DNA of 29,639 bases, taken from the NCBI GenBank assembly GCA_021846725.1, contig JAJZWK010000006.1, forward strand, positions 1 to 29,639, given 5' to 3'. A program made the position numbers and the translations under genes. The notes below the pieces were generated by a model, which was not told where the DNA came from, made no database searches, and saw only the letters and a list, made by a program, of their open reading frames with translations. The stretch is from Actinomycetes bacterium. GTDB lineage: Bacteria; Actinomycetota; Acidimicrobiia; Acidimicrobiales; JAMCPL01. Below are positions 7,588 through 15,920 of this stretch, one piece after another (the first letter of the stretch is position 1; every line of letters begins with the position of its first letter).

Positions 7588-10500
7588 CTATCTTCGTGCA
7601 AATACCTTTCTCATGAGTTCAGCACGTTCGGCTTTGTGTGCAGCAAGACTACCTGATGCAGGACTTCCCGATTCTGGCCTACTGGCATGGTGAAGATCCA
7701 GATTGCCGCGTAACATCTTATGTAACCTCCCATGCACAAATGCCCAGGCACCCATGTTCTCTGGTTCTTCCTGTACCCACATCACATCACGAGCATTGGG
7801 ATAACGCGCAATCACTTCATTCAGCTCGCTTTCTGGCCATGGATACAGTTGCTCTACCCTCACTACCGCTAATGCATCACCAGACAACGCCATACCTTGA
7901 CCATCTGTGTTTTGACCAGCTGCACTTCGCTCGTGCATAATGTCATAAGCCACTTTTCCGGTACAAAGCACTACTCTACTCACGTTGGAAGGATCACCTG
8001 GAACATCCACTACCGACATCTGACGAGAACCTTCCATGGATGCAGGACTGAGATGGTTCCCGTCATGCATAACAGGATCATCAATCACCAACTCAAAATG
8101 ACCTGACACAATATCATCAATATGCGATTGAGTCTCCTGAGCACGTAGCAGTGATTTGGGGGTCATTACTACCATAGGCACTTTCGGGCTTTGCAACATA
8201 GCTGACATTAGCAAGTGATAGTACTGTGCTCCGGTTGTAGGCTGAACTACGCGAATATTACCGTGAGCACTCAGCGTGAGAAACCGTTCTAACCTCGCCG
8301 AAGAGTGTTCAGGCCCTTGTCCTTCATACCCGTGAGGAAGAAGCATGACCAAGCCGGATTGCTGATTCCACTTTTCCTTAGCAGCAGTAATGAAATTATC
8401 TATCATCACCTGAGCTCCATTGCTGAAATCACCGAACTGAGCTTCCCATGCTACAAACGAATCCAATGATTCTACTGAATACCCGTACTCGAATCCAAGT
8501 GCAGCATATTCCGATAAAAGTGAATCATAGGTAAAGAATCTGCCCATAACAATGTTATCGAAATAGTTGTTCCCTCTCTCGCGCGCTAAATCTTGCAAGT
8601 GAGCCAGAGGTATCCATTCTGCCCCAGTTTCGTAATCTACCAACACTGCATGACGTTGGCTGAACGTTCCCCGACGCGTATCCTGCCCACAAAGACGAAC
8701 ATCGTGTCCCGTCGCCAAATAGCTACCGAACGATAGGGCTTCACATGCGACCCAATCAACTATCCCGTCACTAAGCATCTTTTCACGCTTTTCAAACTGG
8801 CGTACCAGCTTTGGATGGAGTGTAAATCCGTCCGGTACCGTCATGGTGGATCGGACAATACATTCTACCAATTCCCTGTCTATCGTAACAGGTGATTGCT
8901 GGCTAAGAACACCAGCCTCCTCATAGGTACTACGAGCATGATCTATCTGAACCTCAGAACGTTCGCCTGATGCCAGTGCTCTTGTCTCGTCAAGTGCTCT
9001 CTGGTACCTCTCATTGAAATCACCCAAAAGCTCCTCTGCCTTTTCCAGAGTAATATGCCCGCGATGCACCAAACTCTCTGCATACAGCTTCCTGACTGAC
9101 CTGTGCTGGTCAATTTCCCTGTACATACGAGGCTGCGTATAGCTTGGGTCGTCGCCTTCGTTATGACCGTGACGACGGTAACAGACCATATCTATTACCA
9201 CGTCTTTATGGAACTCGTTCCTGAATGCAAAGGCAAGTAAAGCGGCTCTTGTACATGCCTCGGGATCGTCTCCGTTCACGTGAAATATAGGTGCCTGTAC
9301 CACTTTCGCAATATCGGTGGAATAGACCGACGAACGCGCTGACTGGGGGGCCGTCGTAAATCCAAGTTGGTTGTTTATTACAAGATGGATAGTTCCTCCG
9401 GTCTGATATCCTGGCAACTGGGACATCTCCAGCGTCTCAGCTACCACTCCCTGTCCGGCAAAGGCAGCATCACCGTGTACCAAAACCGCCAGAGCCTGAC
9501 CTCCAGAGCTGCTCTCCCCTTGGGCATAATTGGCTTGGCCGGTATTGTAACTACTATCAAGGCGATCCTGTATAGCCCTTGCCATCCCCTCCACTACCGG
9601 ATCTACAGCCTCCAGATGCGATGGATTGGAAGCCATCATGACGGGTAGTCGCGCACCAGATCTTGCAGAAAAAATACCTTTTGCTCCATTGTGATACCTG
9701 ACGTCACCACTGCCCTGAACAGAATCAAGATCAACTATACCTTCGAAATCCTGAAATATCTCATTTAACGACATACCAACTATGTTCGCCAGCACGTTTA
9801 GGCGTCCCCTATGGGCCATTCCTATGACTGCTGATTGTACTCCACCATATGCAGCCTGCTCCAATATATAATTCAGTATCACGATCGCTGACTCCGCGCC
9901 CTCCAGCCCAAAACGCTTTTGCCCGACGTATCGTGTATGCAAAAAATGCTCGAATGCTTCGGCAGCATTGAGCAGTTGCAGTATGTGTTCTTGCTCTTCA
10001 GGAGTAAATGGACTCTCGGGCAATTCCATGTGATCCTGAACCCAACGTTTCTGCTCTGGGTCCTGAATATGGGTGAATTCCACGGCCAGCGTAGAGCAGT
10101 AAGCATTCCTCAAGATATCAAGGGCCTCACCCAGACGCATACGCTCCCTCCCTCCGACCCCGTCTACTGCAAACTCCCTGTCATAGTCGAAAAGAGTTAT
10201 GCCGTAAGATGCCGGATCGAGCTCTGTATGCATTGCGGGGGGTTCCACAGAGAGGGGATCGAGATCGGCAATTAAATGCCCCCTGACTCTGTACATGTTT
10301 ATCAAGCGCTGTACCTGTACCTGCTTATGCATCAATTCGTAGATATCATTTAGAGAATGCCTATCCTGCTCCCATTTCACTGGATGGATAGGGATATCGA
10401 GCTCTGAAAATATTTCCTCGTAGAATCCATGCTTTCCGAGTAGGCATTCCGATACGTAAGACAGGAAAATGCCCGACTCCGCTCCCTGTATCACCCTGTG

Positions 10501-11538
10501 GTCGTATGTGGAAGTAAGCGTAACCGTCTTGCTTACTCCCAGTTCTGCCAGTGTCCGTGAATCTGCACCTTGCAGCTCAGCTGGGTACGATATAGACCCC
10601 ACCCCCACTATCACGCTCTGTCCCTTCATCAGGCGTGGAACGGATTGAGCAGTACCAAGCGTACCTGGATTGGTAAGAGTGGCGGTTGCTCCCTGAAAGT
10701 CGTCCACCGTAAGTTTTCCAGAATTACTCCTTCTGATCAAATCTTCGTAAGCAAGAAACAGCCCCTTGAATCCAAGAGTGTCTGCATTTTTGATCACCGG
10801 TACGAGTAGGGTACGTTCTCCTCCCGGCTTCTTCATATCAATGGCTATACCTAGATTCACATGCCGGTGAGATGCTACCCTTGCTTGGAGAACCGTCTCT
10901 GGAGTACTGGCGGTACCAGACTGAGGTCTGTCACCACTACTGGAATAGGTACCTCCGTTTGCAACGACTTCATACACTGAACGCATAGCCGGAACTTCCA
11001 TGAGTCCCTTCACGACTGCGTAGGCAATTATATGAGTAAAACTTATCTTCGCACCACTACGAGAGATGAGGTAACGGTTCATCACTTCCCTCTCCATCTC
11101 GAGCAATTTTGCCGGCACATGTCTGATTGATGTAGCTGTCGGCACCCCAAGTGATGCATCCATGTTCTTTGCTATCAGTGCCGCTGCGCCCTTGAGGGGC
11201 TTATAGTCCACATCTATCGAATCTTGGTTGACGACCGACTCCATACTGACTGCACCAGCCGATGTAGCGGATGCGGAGCTTTTGGAAACAAGCGATTGGT
11301 CAGGCTTGACGAGTTCACTACTAACTGTCGACCCGCTAACTGCGCCATCCACAGTTCCCTTGGATACAGGTGATTGCTTTACTGCAGATACATCGTCACT
11401 AAAAAACTCACGCCAGCTCTCACTCACAGACTGAGGATCACTGAGATATTTTTCATGCATATCATCAATCAACCAGGTATTGGGACCAAATGCACCGGTT
11501 GCACTGGTCGTACCACTTTCATCAATGTATTCCACCAT
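7588..11538 (-). CDS. kgd: Multifunctional 2-oxoglutarate dehydrogenase/decarboxylase E1 with fused E2-like domain
   Basis: This is the actinobacterial one-chain version of the TCA-cycle 2-oxoglutarate dehydrogenase E1 fused to a succinyltransferase (E2-like) domain; it has no lipoyl domain. Residues 1-45 carry the OGDH N-terminal helix (TWLIDDMHEKYL, SWREFF), followed by a Ser/Val-rich linker. The E2-like catalytic domain spans about 110-370 with the active-site His in TYDHRVIQG. The ThDP-dependent E1 domain follows: GMAHRGRLNVL, HGDAAFAGQGVVAETL and INNQLGF. The C-terminal transketolase-like domain includes LPHGYEGQGPEHSSAR. It has 1316 residues, against about 1230 in mycobacteria. ATG 11538 is chosen because AGGAG lies 7 bases upstream; ATGs at 11544 and 11559 fit this site badly. 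Three dyads lie upstream. Confidence 0.97.
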   Translation of the reverse strand: MVEYIDESGTTSATGAFGPNTWLIDDMHEKYLSDPQSVSESWREFFSDDVSAVKQSPVSKGTVDGAVSGSTVSSELVKPDQSLVSKSSASATSAGAVSMESVVNQDSIDVDYKPLKGAAALIAKNMDASLGVPTATSIRHVPAKLLEMEREVMNRYLISRSGAKISFTHIIAYAVVKGLMEVPAMRSVYEVVANGGTYSSSGDRPQSGTASTPETVLQARVASHRHVNLGIAIDMKKPGGERTLLVPVIKNADTLGFKGLFLAYEDLIRRSNSGKLTVDDFQGATATLTNPGTLGTAQSVPRLMKGQSVIVGVGSISYPAELQGADSRTLAELGVSKTVTLTSTYDHRVIQGAESGIFLSYVSECLLGKHGFYEEIFSELDIPIHPVKWEQDRHSLNDIYELMHKQVQVQRLINMYRVRGHLIADLDPLSVEPPAMHTELDPASYGITLFDYDREFAVDGVGGRERMRLGEALDILRNAYCSTLAVEFTHIQDPEQKRWVQDHMELPESPFTPEEQEHILQLLNAAEAFEHFLHTRYVGQKRFGLEGAESAIVILNYILEQAAYGGVQSAVIGMAHRGRLNVLANIVGMSLNEIFQDFEGIVDLDSVQGSGDVRYHNGAKGIFSARSGARLPVMMASNPSHLEAVDPVVEGMARAIQDRLDSSYNTGQANYAQGESSSGGQALAVLVHGDAAFAGQGVVAETLEMSQLPGYQTGGTIHLVINNQLGFTTAPQSARSSVYSTDIAKVVQAPIFHVNGDDPEACTRAALLAFAFRNEFHKDVVIDMVCYRRHGHNEGDDPSYTQPRMYREIDQHRSVRKLYAESLVHRGHITLEKAEELLGDFNERYQRALDETRALASGERSEVQIDHARSTYEEAGVLSQQSPVTIDRELVECIVRSTMTVPDGFTLHPKLVRQFEKREKMLSDGIVDWVACEALSFGSYLATGHDVRLCGQDTRRGTFSQRHAVLVDYETGAEWIPLAHLQDLARERGNNYFDNIVMGRFFTYDSLLSEYAALGFEYGYSVESLDSFVAWEAQFGDFSNGAQVMIDNFITAAKEKWNQQSGLVMLLPHGYEGQGPEHSSARLERFLTLSAHGNIRVVQPTTGAQYYHLLMSAMLQSPKVPMVVMTPKSLLRAQETQSHIDDIVSGHFELVIDDPVMHDGNHLSPASMEGSRQMSVVDVPGDPSNVSRVVLCTGKVAYDIMHERSAAGQNTDGQGMALSGDALAVVRVEQLYPWPESELNEVIARYPNARDVMWVQEEPENMGAWAFVHGRLHKMLRGNLDLHHASRPESGSPASGSLAAHKAERAELMRKVFARR

Positions 11539-11545
11539 AGGCATT

Positions 11546-11550
11546 CTCCT
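11546..11550 (-). promoter_or_regulatory. Ribosome-binding site that sets the kgd start
   Basis: AGGAG on the minus strand lies 7 bases before ATG 11538. The ATG at 11544 would leave only one base of spacing and the one at 11559 lies upstream of the site, so the site selects the start beginning MVEYID. Confidence 0.75.
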
Positions 11551-11572
11551 GCAACACATATCGTACTCAACT

Positions 11573-11591
11573 ATACGGTACTTGACCGTAT
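11573..11591. promoter_or_regulatory. 7-bp inverted repeat upstream of kgd
   Basis: ATACGGT-ACTTG-ACCGTAT is a perfect 7-bp dyad with a 5-base centre, 35-53 bases upstream of the kgd start. The position suits a promoter-proximal operator. The regulator is unknown. Confidence 0.45.
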
Positions 11592-11604
11592 GCTATCTAC
11601 TTAC

Positions 11605-11618
11605 TACATATATATGTA
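11605..11618. promoter_or_regulatory. 14-bp AT palindrome upstream of kgd
   Basis: TACATATATATGTA is a perfect palindrome lying just beyond the kgd dyad. It could be a binding site, an AT-rich promoter element or chance in AT-rich DNA. Confidence 0.3.
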
Positions 11619-11664
11619 TGTTAGTCGTTTTATACAAGGCCTGGCATCTAATAATCGTGTAACG

Positions 11665-11682
11665 ACTATATAACTATATAGT
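11665..11682. promoter_or_regulatory. 18-bp palindrome between kgd and fadE
   Basis: ACTATATA-AC-TATATAGT has perfect 8-bp arms and a 2-base centre. It lies about 130 bases upstream of kgd and about 120 bases downstream of the fadE stop. It could act as a distal operator of kgd. It has no T-tract typical of an intrinsic terminator. Confidence 0.35.
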
Positions 11683-11737
11683 AGTGATTATTTGCGGGAT
11701 AGGCCATTGATAGCAGGCAACCACCTGTCTCACCTAT

Positions 11738-11828
11738 TCAGCGAGACTGCCGACTCTCAGCCATGCATCTGAAAAGAGAACCGCCCGAAGAAGGCTCAAC
11801 GACTCAGCGATACTGCCGACTCTCAGCC
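11738..11828. repeat. Direct repeat copying the last codons of fadE
   Basis: A 25-base segment at 11738-11762 recurs at 11804-11828 with one mismatch, offset 66. The right copy is the real end of fadE (AESRQYR and stop). The left copy, beyond the stop, would encode AESRQSR and stop. The 41 bases between them are unrelated to the flanks. Confidence 0.85.
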
Positions 11829-13018
11829 CAGGTCTTACCAGCTTCTACGTCTATATCCTTTGGCAAACCGAGAATCCTCTCGGCAACTATGTTGTGCTGC
11901 ACTTCGGTGGTACCGCCTCCGATAGTCAATGCACACGAATACAAGTATCCAAGTGACCAGACAAGTGATATCCAGGCAAGACCACCCTCACCCGCCCACG
12001 CCCCGACACCAAGCTCCCCCTTGAGACCATCGAGAGGACCGGCATCTCCGAGCATGCCATATGCTCCAGCAATATCCTTAGCCATATCCATCAGATGCTT
12101 ACCATGTACATCTCCCATAGCCTTGCGAACCGAGGATTCGGGACCTGGCTGCTGCCCGGCAAGAGTAGCTGCCAACTGCCTCATCCTGAGTAGACGCAGT
12201 ATCTCTCCCTCCATCCACACCTTTACCAGGCCATATCGCAGTACTGGTGGCATACTCACTCCGCTACGGCGTACCAGATCTACCAGCGCCTCGGCATTGG
12301 GCCCATCTCCCCAAAGTGCACCCTCTCCCGAAAGCGAGACTCGCTCATTACCAAGAGTCACCTTGGCCAGTGGCCAACCCTTGTTCACTTCTCCAACCAA
12401 GTTCGCAGCGGGCAACCGCACATCATCCAGGAATACCTGATTGAATGCATGCTGCCCAGTCATATCTATGATAGGTTCAATCTTCACCCCCGGTGAATCC
12501 ATGGGGCAGATAAAGTAGGATATCCCTTCGTGCTTCGGAACATTTGGGTCTGTCCTCGCCAGCAATATGCCAAACTTTGCTTCGTGTGCATAGGTAGTCC
12601 ATATCTTCTGCCCGGTAACCACCCATTCATCCCCATCCCTTACTGCTCTCGTACTCAGTGATGCCAGATCTGATCCACTATCTGGTTCGCTGAATAGTTG
12701 GCACCATATCTCTTCACCAGCAAGCATAGGAAGCAGATAGCGCTCTTTCTGCTCTTCCGATCCTGCATATATTATAGTAGGCCCTGCCCATCCTATTCCT
12801 ATGCGATTCTGCGGTCTGCGAACAGATGCCTTTTTTAGCTCCTCATCAATCACAAGCTGATCCATGGCGCTTGCACCCAACCCCCATGGCTTTGGCCAAT
12901 GCGGTGCAACGTAACCACTCTCAGCAAGCTCTCTGGGGCTAGGATCAGGATGATCGGCCAACCATGATTTCACTGCTTTACGTGCCGGATAATCATCTCC
13001 GGGAAGTACAATATCCAT
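11804..13018 (-). CDS. Acyl-CoA dehydrogenase, FadE type
   Basis: This is an FAD-dependent acyl-CoA dehydrogenase that introduces the alpha-beta double bond in fatty-acid or sterol side-chain beta-oxidation and passes electrons to ETF. Its 404 residues match the family. The N-terminal helical domain contains APHWPKPWGLGAS. The middle beta domain contains CQLFSEPDSGSDLASLSTRA and WVVTGQKIWTTYA (substrate and flavin contacts). The C-terminal helical domain ends with TIGGGTTEVQHNIVAERILGLP. The chain length of its substrate cannot be told. AAAGGAG lies 11 bases before ATG 13018. It is divergent from the acyl-CoA ligase with 129 bases between them, so the two probably act in one pathway. Confidence 0.95.
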   Translation of the reverse strand: MDIVLPGDDYPARKAVKSWLADHPDPSPRELAESGYVAPHWPKPWGLGASAMDQLVIDEELKKASVRRPQNRIGIGWAGPTIIYAGSEEQKERYLLPMLAGEEIWCQLFSEPDSGSDLASLSTRAVRDGDEWVVTGQKIWTTYAHEAKFGILLARTDPNVPKHEGISYFICPMDSPGVKIEPIIDMTGQHAFNQVFLDDVRLPAANLVGEVNKGWPLAKVTLGNERVSLSGEGALWGDGPNAEALVDLVRRSGVSMPPVLRYGLVKVWMEGEILRLLRMRQLAATLAGQQPGPESSVRKAMGDVHGKHLMDMAKDIAGAYGMLGDAGPLDGLKGELGVGAWAGEGGLAWISLVWSLGYLYSCALTIGGGTTEVQHNIVAERILGLPKDIDVEAGKTWAESRQYR

Positions 13019-13044
13019 CAGTTCATCATCTCCTTTTACTCAAA

Positions 13045-13118
13045 ATGCCTATTTATCGAACATATAATTATGATGCATCACCTGGTATTTTGTATACACA
13101 ATATACTCGAATAGGCAT
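13045..13118. promoter_or_regulatory. Mirror-image 9-bp element in the divergent fadE/fadD promoters
   Basis: ATGCCTATT at 13045-13053 and its exact reverse complement AATAGGCAT at 13110-13118 form an inverted pair. Read towards each gene, both starts (fadE at 13018, fadD at 13148) have AATAGGCAT about 26-29 bases upstream, with TCGA a few bases before it. This could be one regulator site or one core promoter element per gene. Confidence 0.5.
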
Positions 13119-13147
13119 TGGTTCTACTTTACATCTAAGATATAGGA

Positions 13148-14764
13148 ATGACCAATTGGAACTTTGCAGATATATGGGAAACGATAGCCGAGTGCGTCCC
13201 TGAAGCAAATGCGCTTTTACAGGGTAACCGCACAATTTCATGGAGTGAGATGGATCATAGGGCAGATGGTATAGCAAAATGGCTACTCGATCTGGGATTA
13301 CAGAAGCAGGACAAGGTAGCACAGTACCTATACAATTGCCCAGAATACCTTGAGTCAGTATTTGGCACATTGAAAGTCGGCCTCGTTCCAGTCAATACGA
13401 ACTATCGATATTACGAGGAGGAGCTTATATACCTATGGGACAATGCTGACACTGTAGCAGTAGTATTTCATGGTGCATTCACTGAGAGGATAGAGTCTAT
13501 ACGCAAATCAGTACCGAAAATACGGGGATGGTTATTCGTAGACGATGGTAGCGGTCCTTGTCCCGACTGGGCTACTCCATATGAGGAAGCTGCAAAGAGC
13601 TCTATGAACGGAAGGGTAGCAGCACCATGGGGAAGAAGTGGTGACGACCTGTATCTCCTGTACACGGGAGGAACCACAGGCATGCCGAAGGGAGTCATGT
13701 GGCGCCAGGATGATCTTTTCTACAGACTGGCAAGTGAAGGAATATCGCCGTACAATCCAGATGGAGATATAACCGATGTACGTGCAGCAATTACCGGACC
13801 AGGTCCGGTCTGCCTACCTGCCTGTCCTCTCATGCATGGAACTGGCTCTTTTACTGCTCTCGGCATGCTCGCTCAGGCGGGCTCTGTCATATCCCTGGAA
13901 AAAAGAAGTTTTGATCCTGTCGAGTTGCTAGAGGTGGTAACAGAAAAAAAAGTAAATGTTCTTTCTATCGTAGGCGATGCCTTCGCCAAGCCTATCCTGC
14001 AGACCCTAGAAAAAAACCCAGAACGCTACGATATAACAAGTCTGCTGGCAATCATATCGTCAGGCGTGATGTGGAGTGAACACACAAAAGAAGGATTGCT
14101 GAAAATACATCCTAATATGATTCTACTCGATGCTTTCTCCTCTTCTGAAGCAATCGGTATGGGTGCATCGTTTTCCAGTGGGAACCAGGCAAGCGATACT
14201 GCAAAGTTCTCGCTAGGAGCTAACGTCAAGGTACTGGACCCTGATACGCTGGAAGAGGTGACACCCGGCTCAGGTGTTGCTGGAATGGTAGCGCTGCCCG
14301 GAAGAAACCCTCTAGGATACTACAAAGATGAGGCAAAAACTGAGTCTACATTTAGAGTAATCAATGGTGTACGCTACGTAATTCCTGGTGATTTTGCAAC
14401 CATAGAAGCAGACGGAAGCATTCACCTACTTGGGCGTGGCTCCGTCTGTATAAACACCGGAGGAGAGAAGGTATACCCAGAGGAGGTCGAGGAAGTAATA
14501 AAAGACTTGGAGGATGTTCAAGACTGCGTAGTAGTAGGCATACCAGACGACAAGTTTGGAGAAGCTATTACTGCTGTAGTAGAGCTCAAGCCAGGTAGAA
14601 GCCTGGGTCAAGAAGATATCATAAACGCGGTCAAATCAAGGCTGGCAAGCTACAAGGCACCAAAGAGGGTAAGGTTCGTTCCATCTATAGGCAGAGCGCC
14701 CAACGGTAAGGTGGACTATGCACGACACAAGAAAGAATCCACAGCCTGGGCAGAGAAACAATAG
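13148..14764 (+). CDS. Acyl-CoA synthetase (ANL superfamily), FadD type
   Basis: This activates a fatty acid or other carboxylic acid with ATP and CoA via an acyl-AMP. Its 538 residues match the family. The AMP-binding loop is YTGGTTGMPKG at 172-182, followed by VMWRQDDLFYRLA, a form typical of actinobacterial FadD3/FadD19-like enzymes. DAFSSSEAIG is the adenine-binding region. GDFATIEADGSIHLLGR (A8 hinge) and GEKVYPEEVEEVI follow. The C-terminal catalytic Lys lies in PNGKVDYA. The substrate is not readable; sterol side-chain or medium/long-chain acids are typical for this subgroup. The ATG at 13148 has only a weak AGGA before it. It is divergent from fadE and convergent with the nucleotidyltransferase gene, whose end is 9 bases away. 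Confidence 0.95.
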   Translation: MTNWNFADIWETIAECVPEANALLQGNRTISWSEMDHRADGIAKWLLDLGLQKQDKVAQYLYNCPEYLESVFGTLKVGLVPVNTNYRYYEEELIYLWDNADTVAVVFHGAFTERIESIRKSVPKIRGWLFVDDGSGPCPDWATPYEEAAKSSMNGRVAAPWGRSGDDLYLLYTGGTTGMPKGVMWRQDDLFYRLASEGISPYNPDGDITDVRAAITGPGPVCLPACPLMHGTGSFTALGMLAQAGSVISLEKRSFDPVELLEVVTEKKVNVLSIVGDAFAKPILQTLEKNPERYDITSLLAIISSGVMWSEHTKEGLLKIHPNMILLDAFSSSEAIGMGASFSSGNQASDTAKFSLGANVKVLDPDTLEEVTPGSGVAGMVALPGRNPLGYYKDEAKTESTFRVINGVRYVIPGDFATIEADGSIHLLGRGSVCINTGGEKVYPEEVEEVIKDLEDVQDCVVVGIPDDKFGEAITAVVELKPGRSLGQEDIINAVKSRLASYKAPKRVRFVPSIGRAPNGKVDYARHKKESTAWAEKQ

Positions 14765-14773
14765 TTTGTTTTA

Positions 14774-15517
14774 TTATCCCTTGTTAGCTCCATTGGCTCT
14801 GACGAAATCATTGACAGCGTAGTAAGCATCTATAGATTCACCGGCATCTCCCCAAAATCCCTCCAGTATGTCGTAGGATGCCTTTCCTGCTTTTACGTAA
14901 AAGTTATTGACATCAGTAATCTCCAGCTCACCCCTAGCTGAAGGCTCAAGGCTCCTCACCATTCTGAATACTTCCGGGTCATATAAATATATCCCGGTCA
15001 CCGCTAGTTTGCTCGGAGGTTCACTGGGTTTCTCGACAATGTTTACTATATTCCCTTCTTGGTCGAACTCTGCCACACCAAGACTTTGAAGGTGGTTTAC
15101 CTCATGCTCCTCCCATAATAAAAGCTGAGCACCAGAACCTTTAGCAATAAAGCGATCTATGCTGTTCTTGATCGACCGCTCTATAATATTGTCAGCAAGC
15201 ATCACAACCACCAGATCATCCCCGACAAACCTCTCAGCAAGACCGAGTGCATCAGCAATTCCCGCTGCACGTTCCTGATATGCATAAGCAAGTCTATCTA
15301 TTCCGTATTCGTGGCCATTGCCAAGTAAACGCAAAAACTCTCCTGCGTGGGTACCACCCGTCACCAACATGACATCACTAATACCTGCCTTTACAAGTGC
15401 CTCTACAGCATAAGCAACCATGGGACGATCCCCTATGGGCAACAAATGCTTATTCGTAATGCGAGTCAGCGGGTAGAGTCTGGTACCACTTCCACCCGCC
15501 AATATAACACCCTTCAC
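14774..15517 (-). CDS. rmlA: Sugar-1-phosphate nucleotidyltransferase, RmlA-like short form
   Basis: This transfers a nucleotidyl group, most likely dTMP to glucose-1-phosphate, to make a dTDP-sugar for surface polysaccharide. Its 247 residues are shorter than the 290-residue RmlA of enterobacteria, matching the short form. The signature is GGSGTRLYPLTRITNKHLLPIGDRP: nucleotide loop, catalytic Arg and Lys. LADNII replaces the usual LGDNI metal motif. VEKPSEPPSKLAVTGIYLYD and GELEITDVNNFY are sugar and base contacts. The start is GTG at 15517 with AAGGAGGA 5 bases upstream. No rmlBCD partner is nearby, so the sugar is uncertain. An 11-bp tandem repeat array lies directly upstream of the ribosome site. 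Confidence 0.92.
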   Translation of the reverse strand: MKGVILAGGSGTRLYPLTRITNKHLLPIGDRPMVAYAVEALVKAGISDVMLVTGGTHAGEFLRLLGNGHEYGIDRLAYAYQERAAGIADALGLAERFVGDDLVVVMLADNIIERSIKNSIDRFIAKGSGAQLLLWEEHEVNHLQSLGVAEFDQEGNIVNIVEKPSEPPSKLAVTGIYLYDPEVFRMVRSLEPSARGELEITDVNNFYVKAGKASYDILEGFWGDAGESIDAYYAVNDFVRANGANKG

Positions 15518-15532
15518 GTATGTCCTCCTTCG

Positions 15533-15587
15533 TCTACTATCTGTCTACTATCTGTCTACTATCTGTCTACTATTTGTCTACTATCTG
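15533..15587. repeat. 11-bp tandem repeat, five copies, upstream of rmlA
   Basis: TCTACTATCTG occurs five times head to tail, the fourth with one change, plus a partial TCTG. The array ends two bases from the rmlA Shine-Dalgarno (15523-15530). The period is close to one DNA helical turn, so copy-number change would keep rotational phase. Confidence 0.9.
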
Positions 15588-15805
15588 TCTGCTCATCAAC
15601 TTACAAACAAGCAGGCATTCCTACCGGTTCATCACTAGTGGCCAGTCCTACAAATAACGATAGCTTCCCGCCAACCAAATGACGCCCCTAGCGGTGTCCT
15701 TGCCCTTGACAACCCCATACTACGCCCACACCCTCGTCCTTGCCAGATGATACCACTGAATAACCGAATACTATCACTCTATCTACAATGTAAACCATTA
15801 GCACA

Positions 15806-15895
15806 ATATCACACCTGAGCTGTACTGCGGTCTACTCGGTCGAATACGTGTAATGTCGGGACCTGGGATAGACCATATCACACCTGAGTTGTACT
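15806..15895. repeat. Direct repeat pair upstream of the ABC exporter
   Basis: The 21-base element ATATCACACCTGAG-Y-TGTACT occurs at 15806-15826 and 15875-15895 with one mismatch, at an offset of 69. The right copy ends in TTGTAC, which may serve as a -35 hexamer. Both copies may be binding sites. Confidence 0.75.
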
Positions 15896-15917
15896 TAGGT
15901 TACAGTATTAGTAAATA
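15889..15917 (+). promoter_or_regulatory. Candidate promoter of the ABC exporter operon
   Basis: TTGTAC (15889-15894) and TAAATA (15912-15917) are separated by 17 bases, close to sigma-70-type spacing. Transcription would start near 15924, at or after ATG 15921. This suggests a leaderless mRNA, or that translation starts at ATG 15930. Confidence 0.35.
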
Positions 15918-15920
15918 TAT

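Larger units (their letters stand above)
15588..15920. other. Intergenic region between rmlA and the ABC exporter
   Basis: This 333-base stretch lies between divergent genes and should hold their promoters. It has short C-rich repeats (CCTTGCC twice) and the direct repeat pair listed separately. No reading frame with a convincing start and ribosome site, no tRNA and no strong hairpin was seen. Confidence 0.6.

Noticed and set aside
7588..11538. Kgd as a novel fusion of two enzymes
   Set aside because: The E2-like plus E1 single-chain layout is the known actinobacterial form of the 2-oxoglutarate enzyme, so it is not new.
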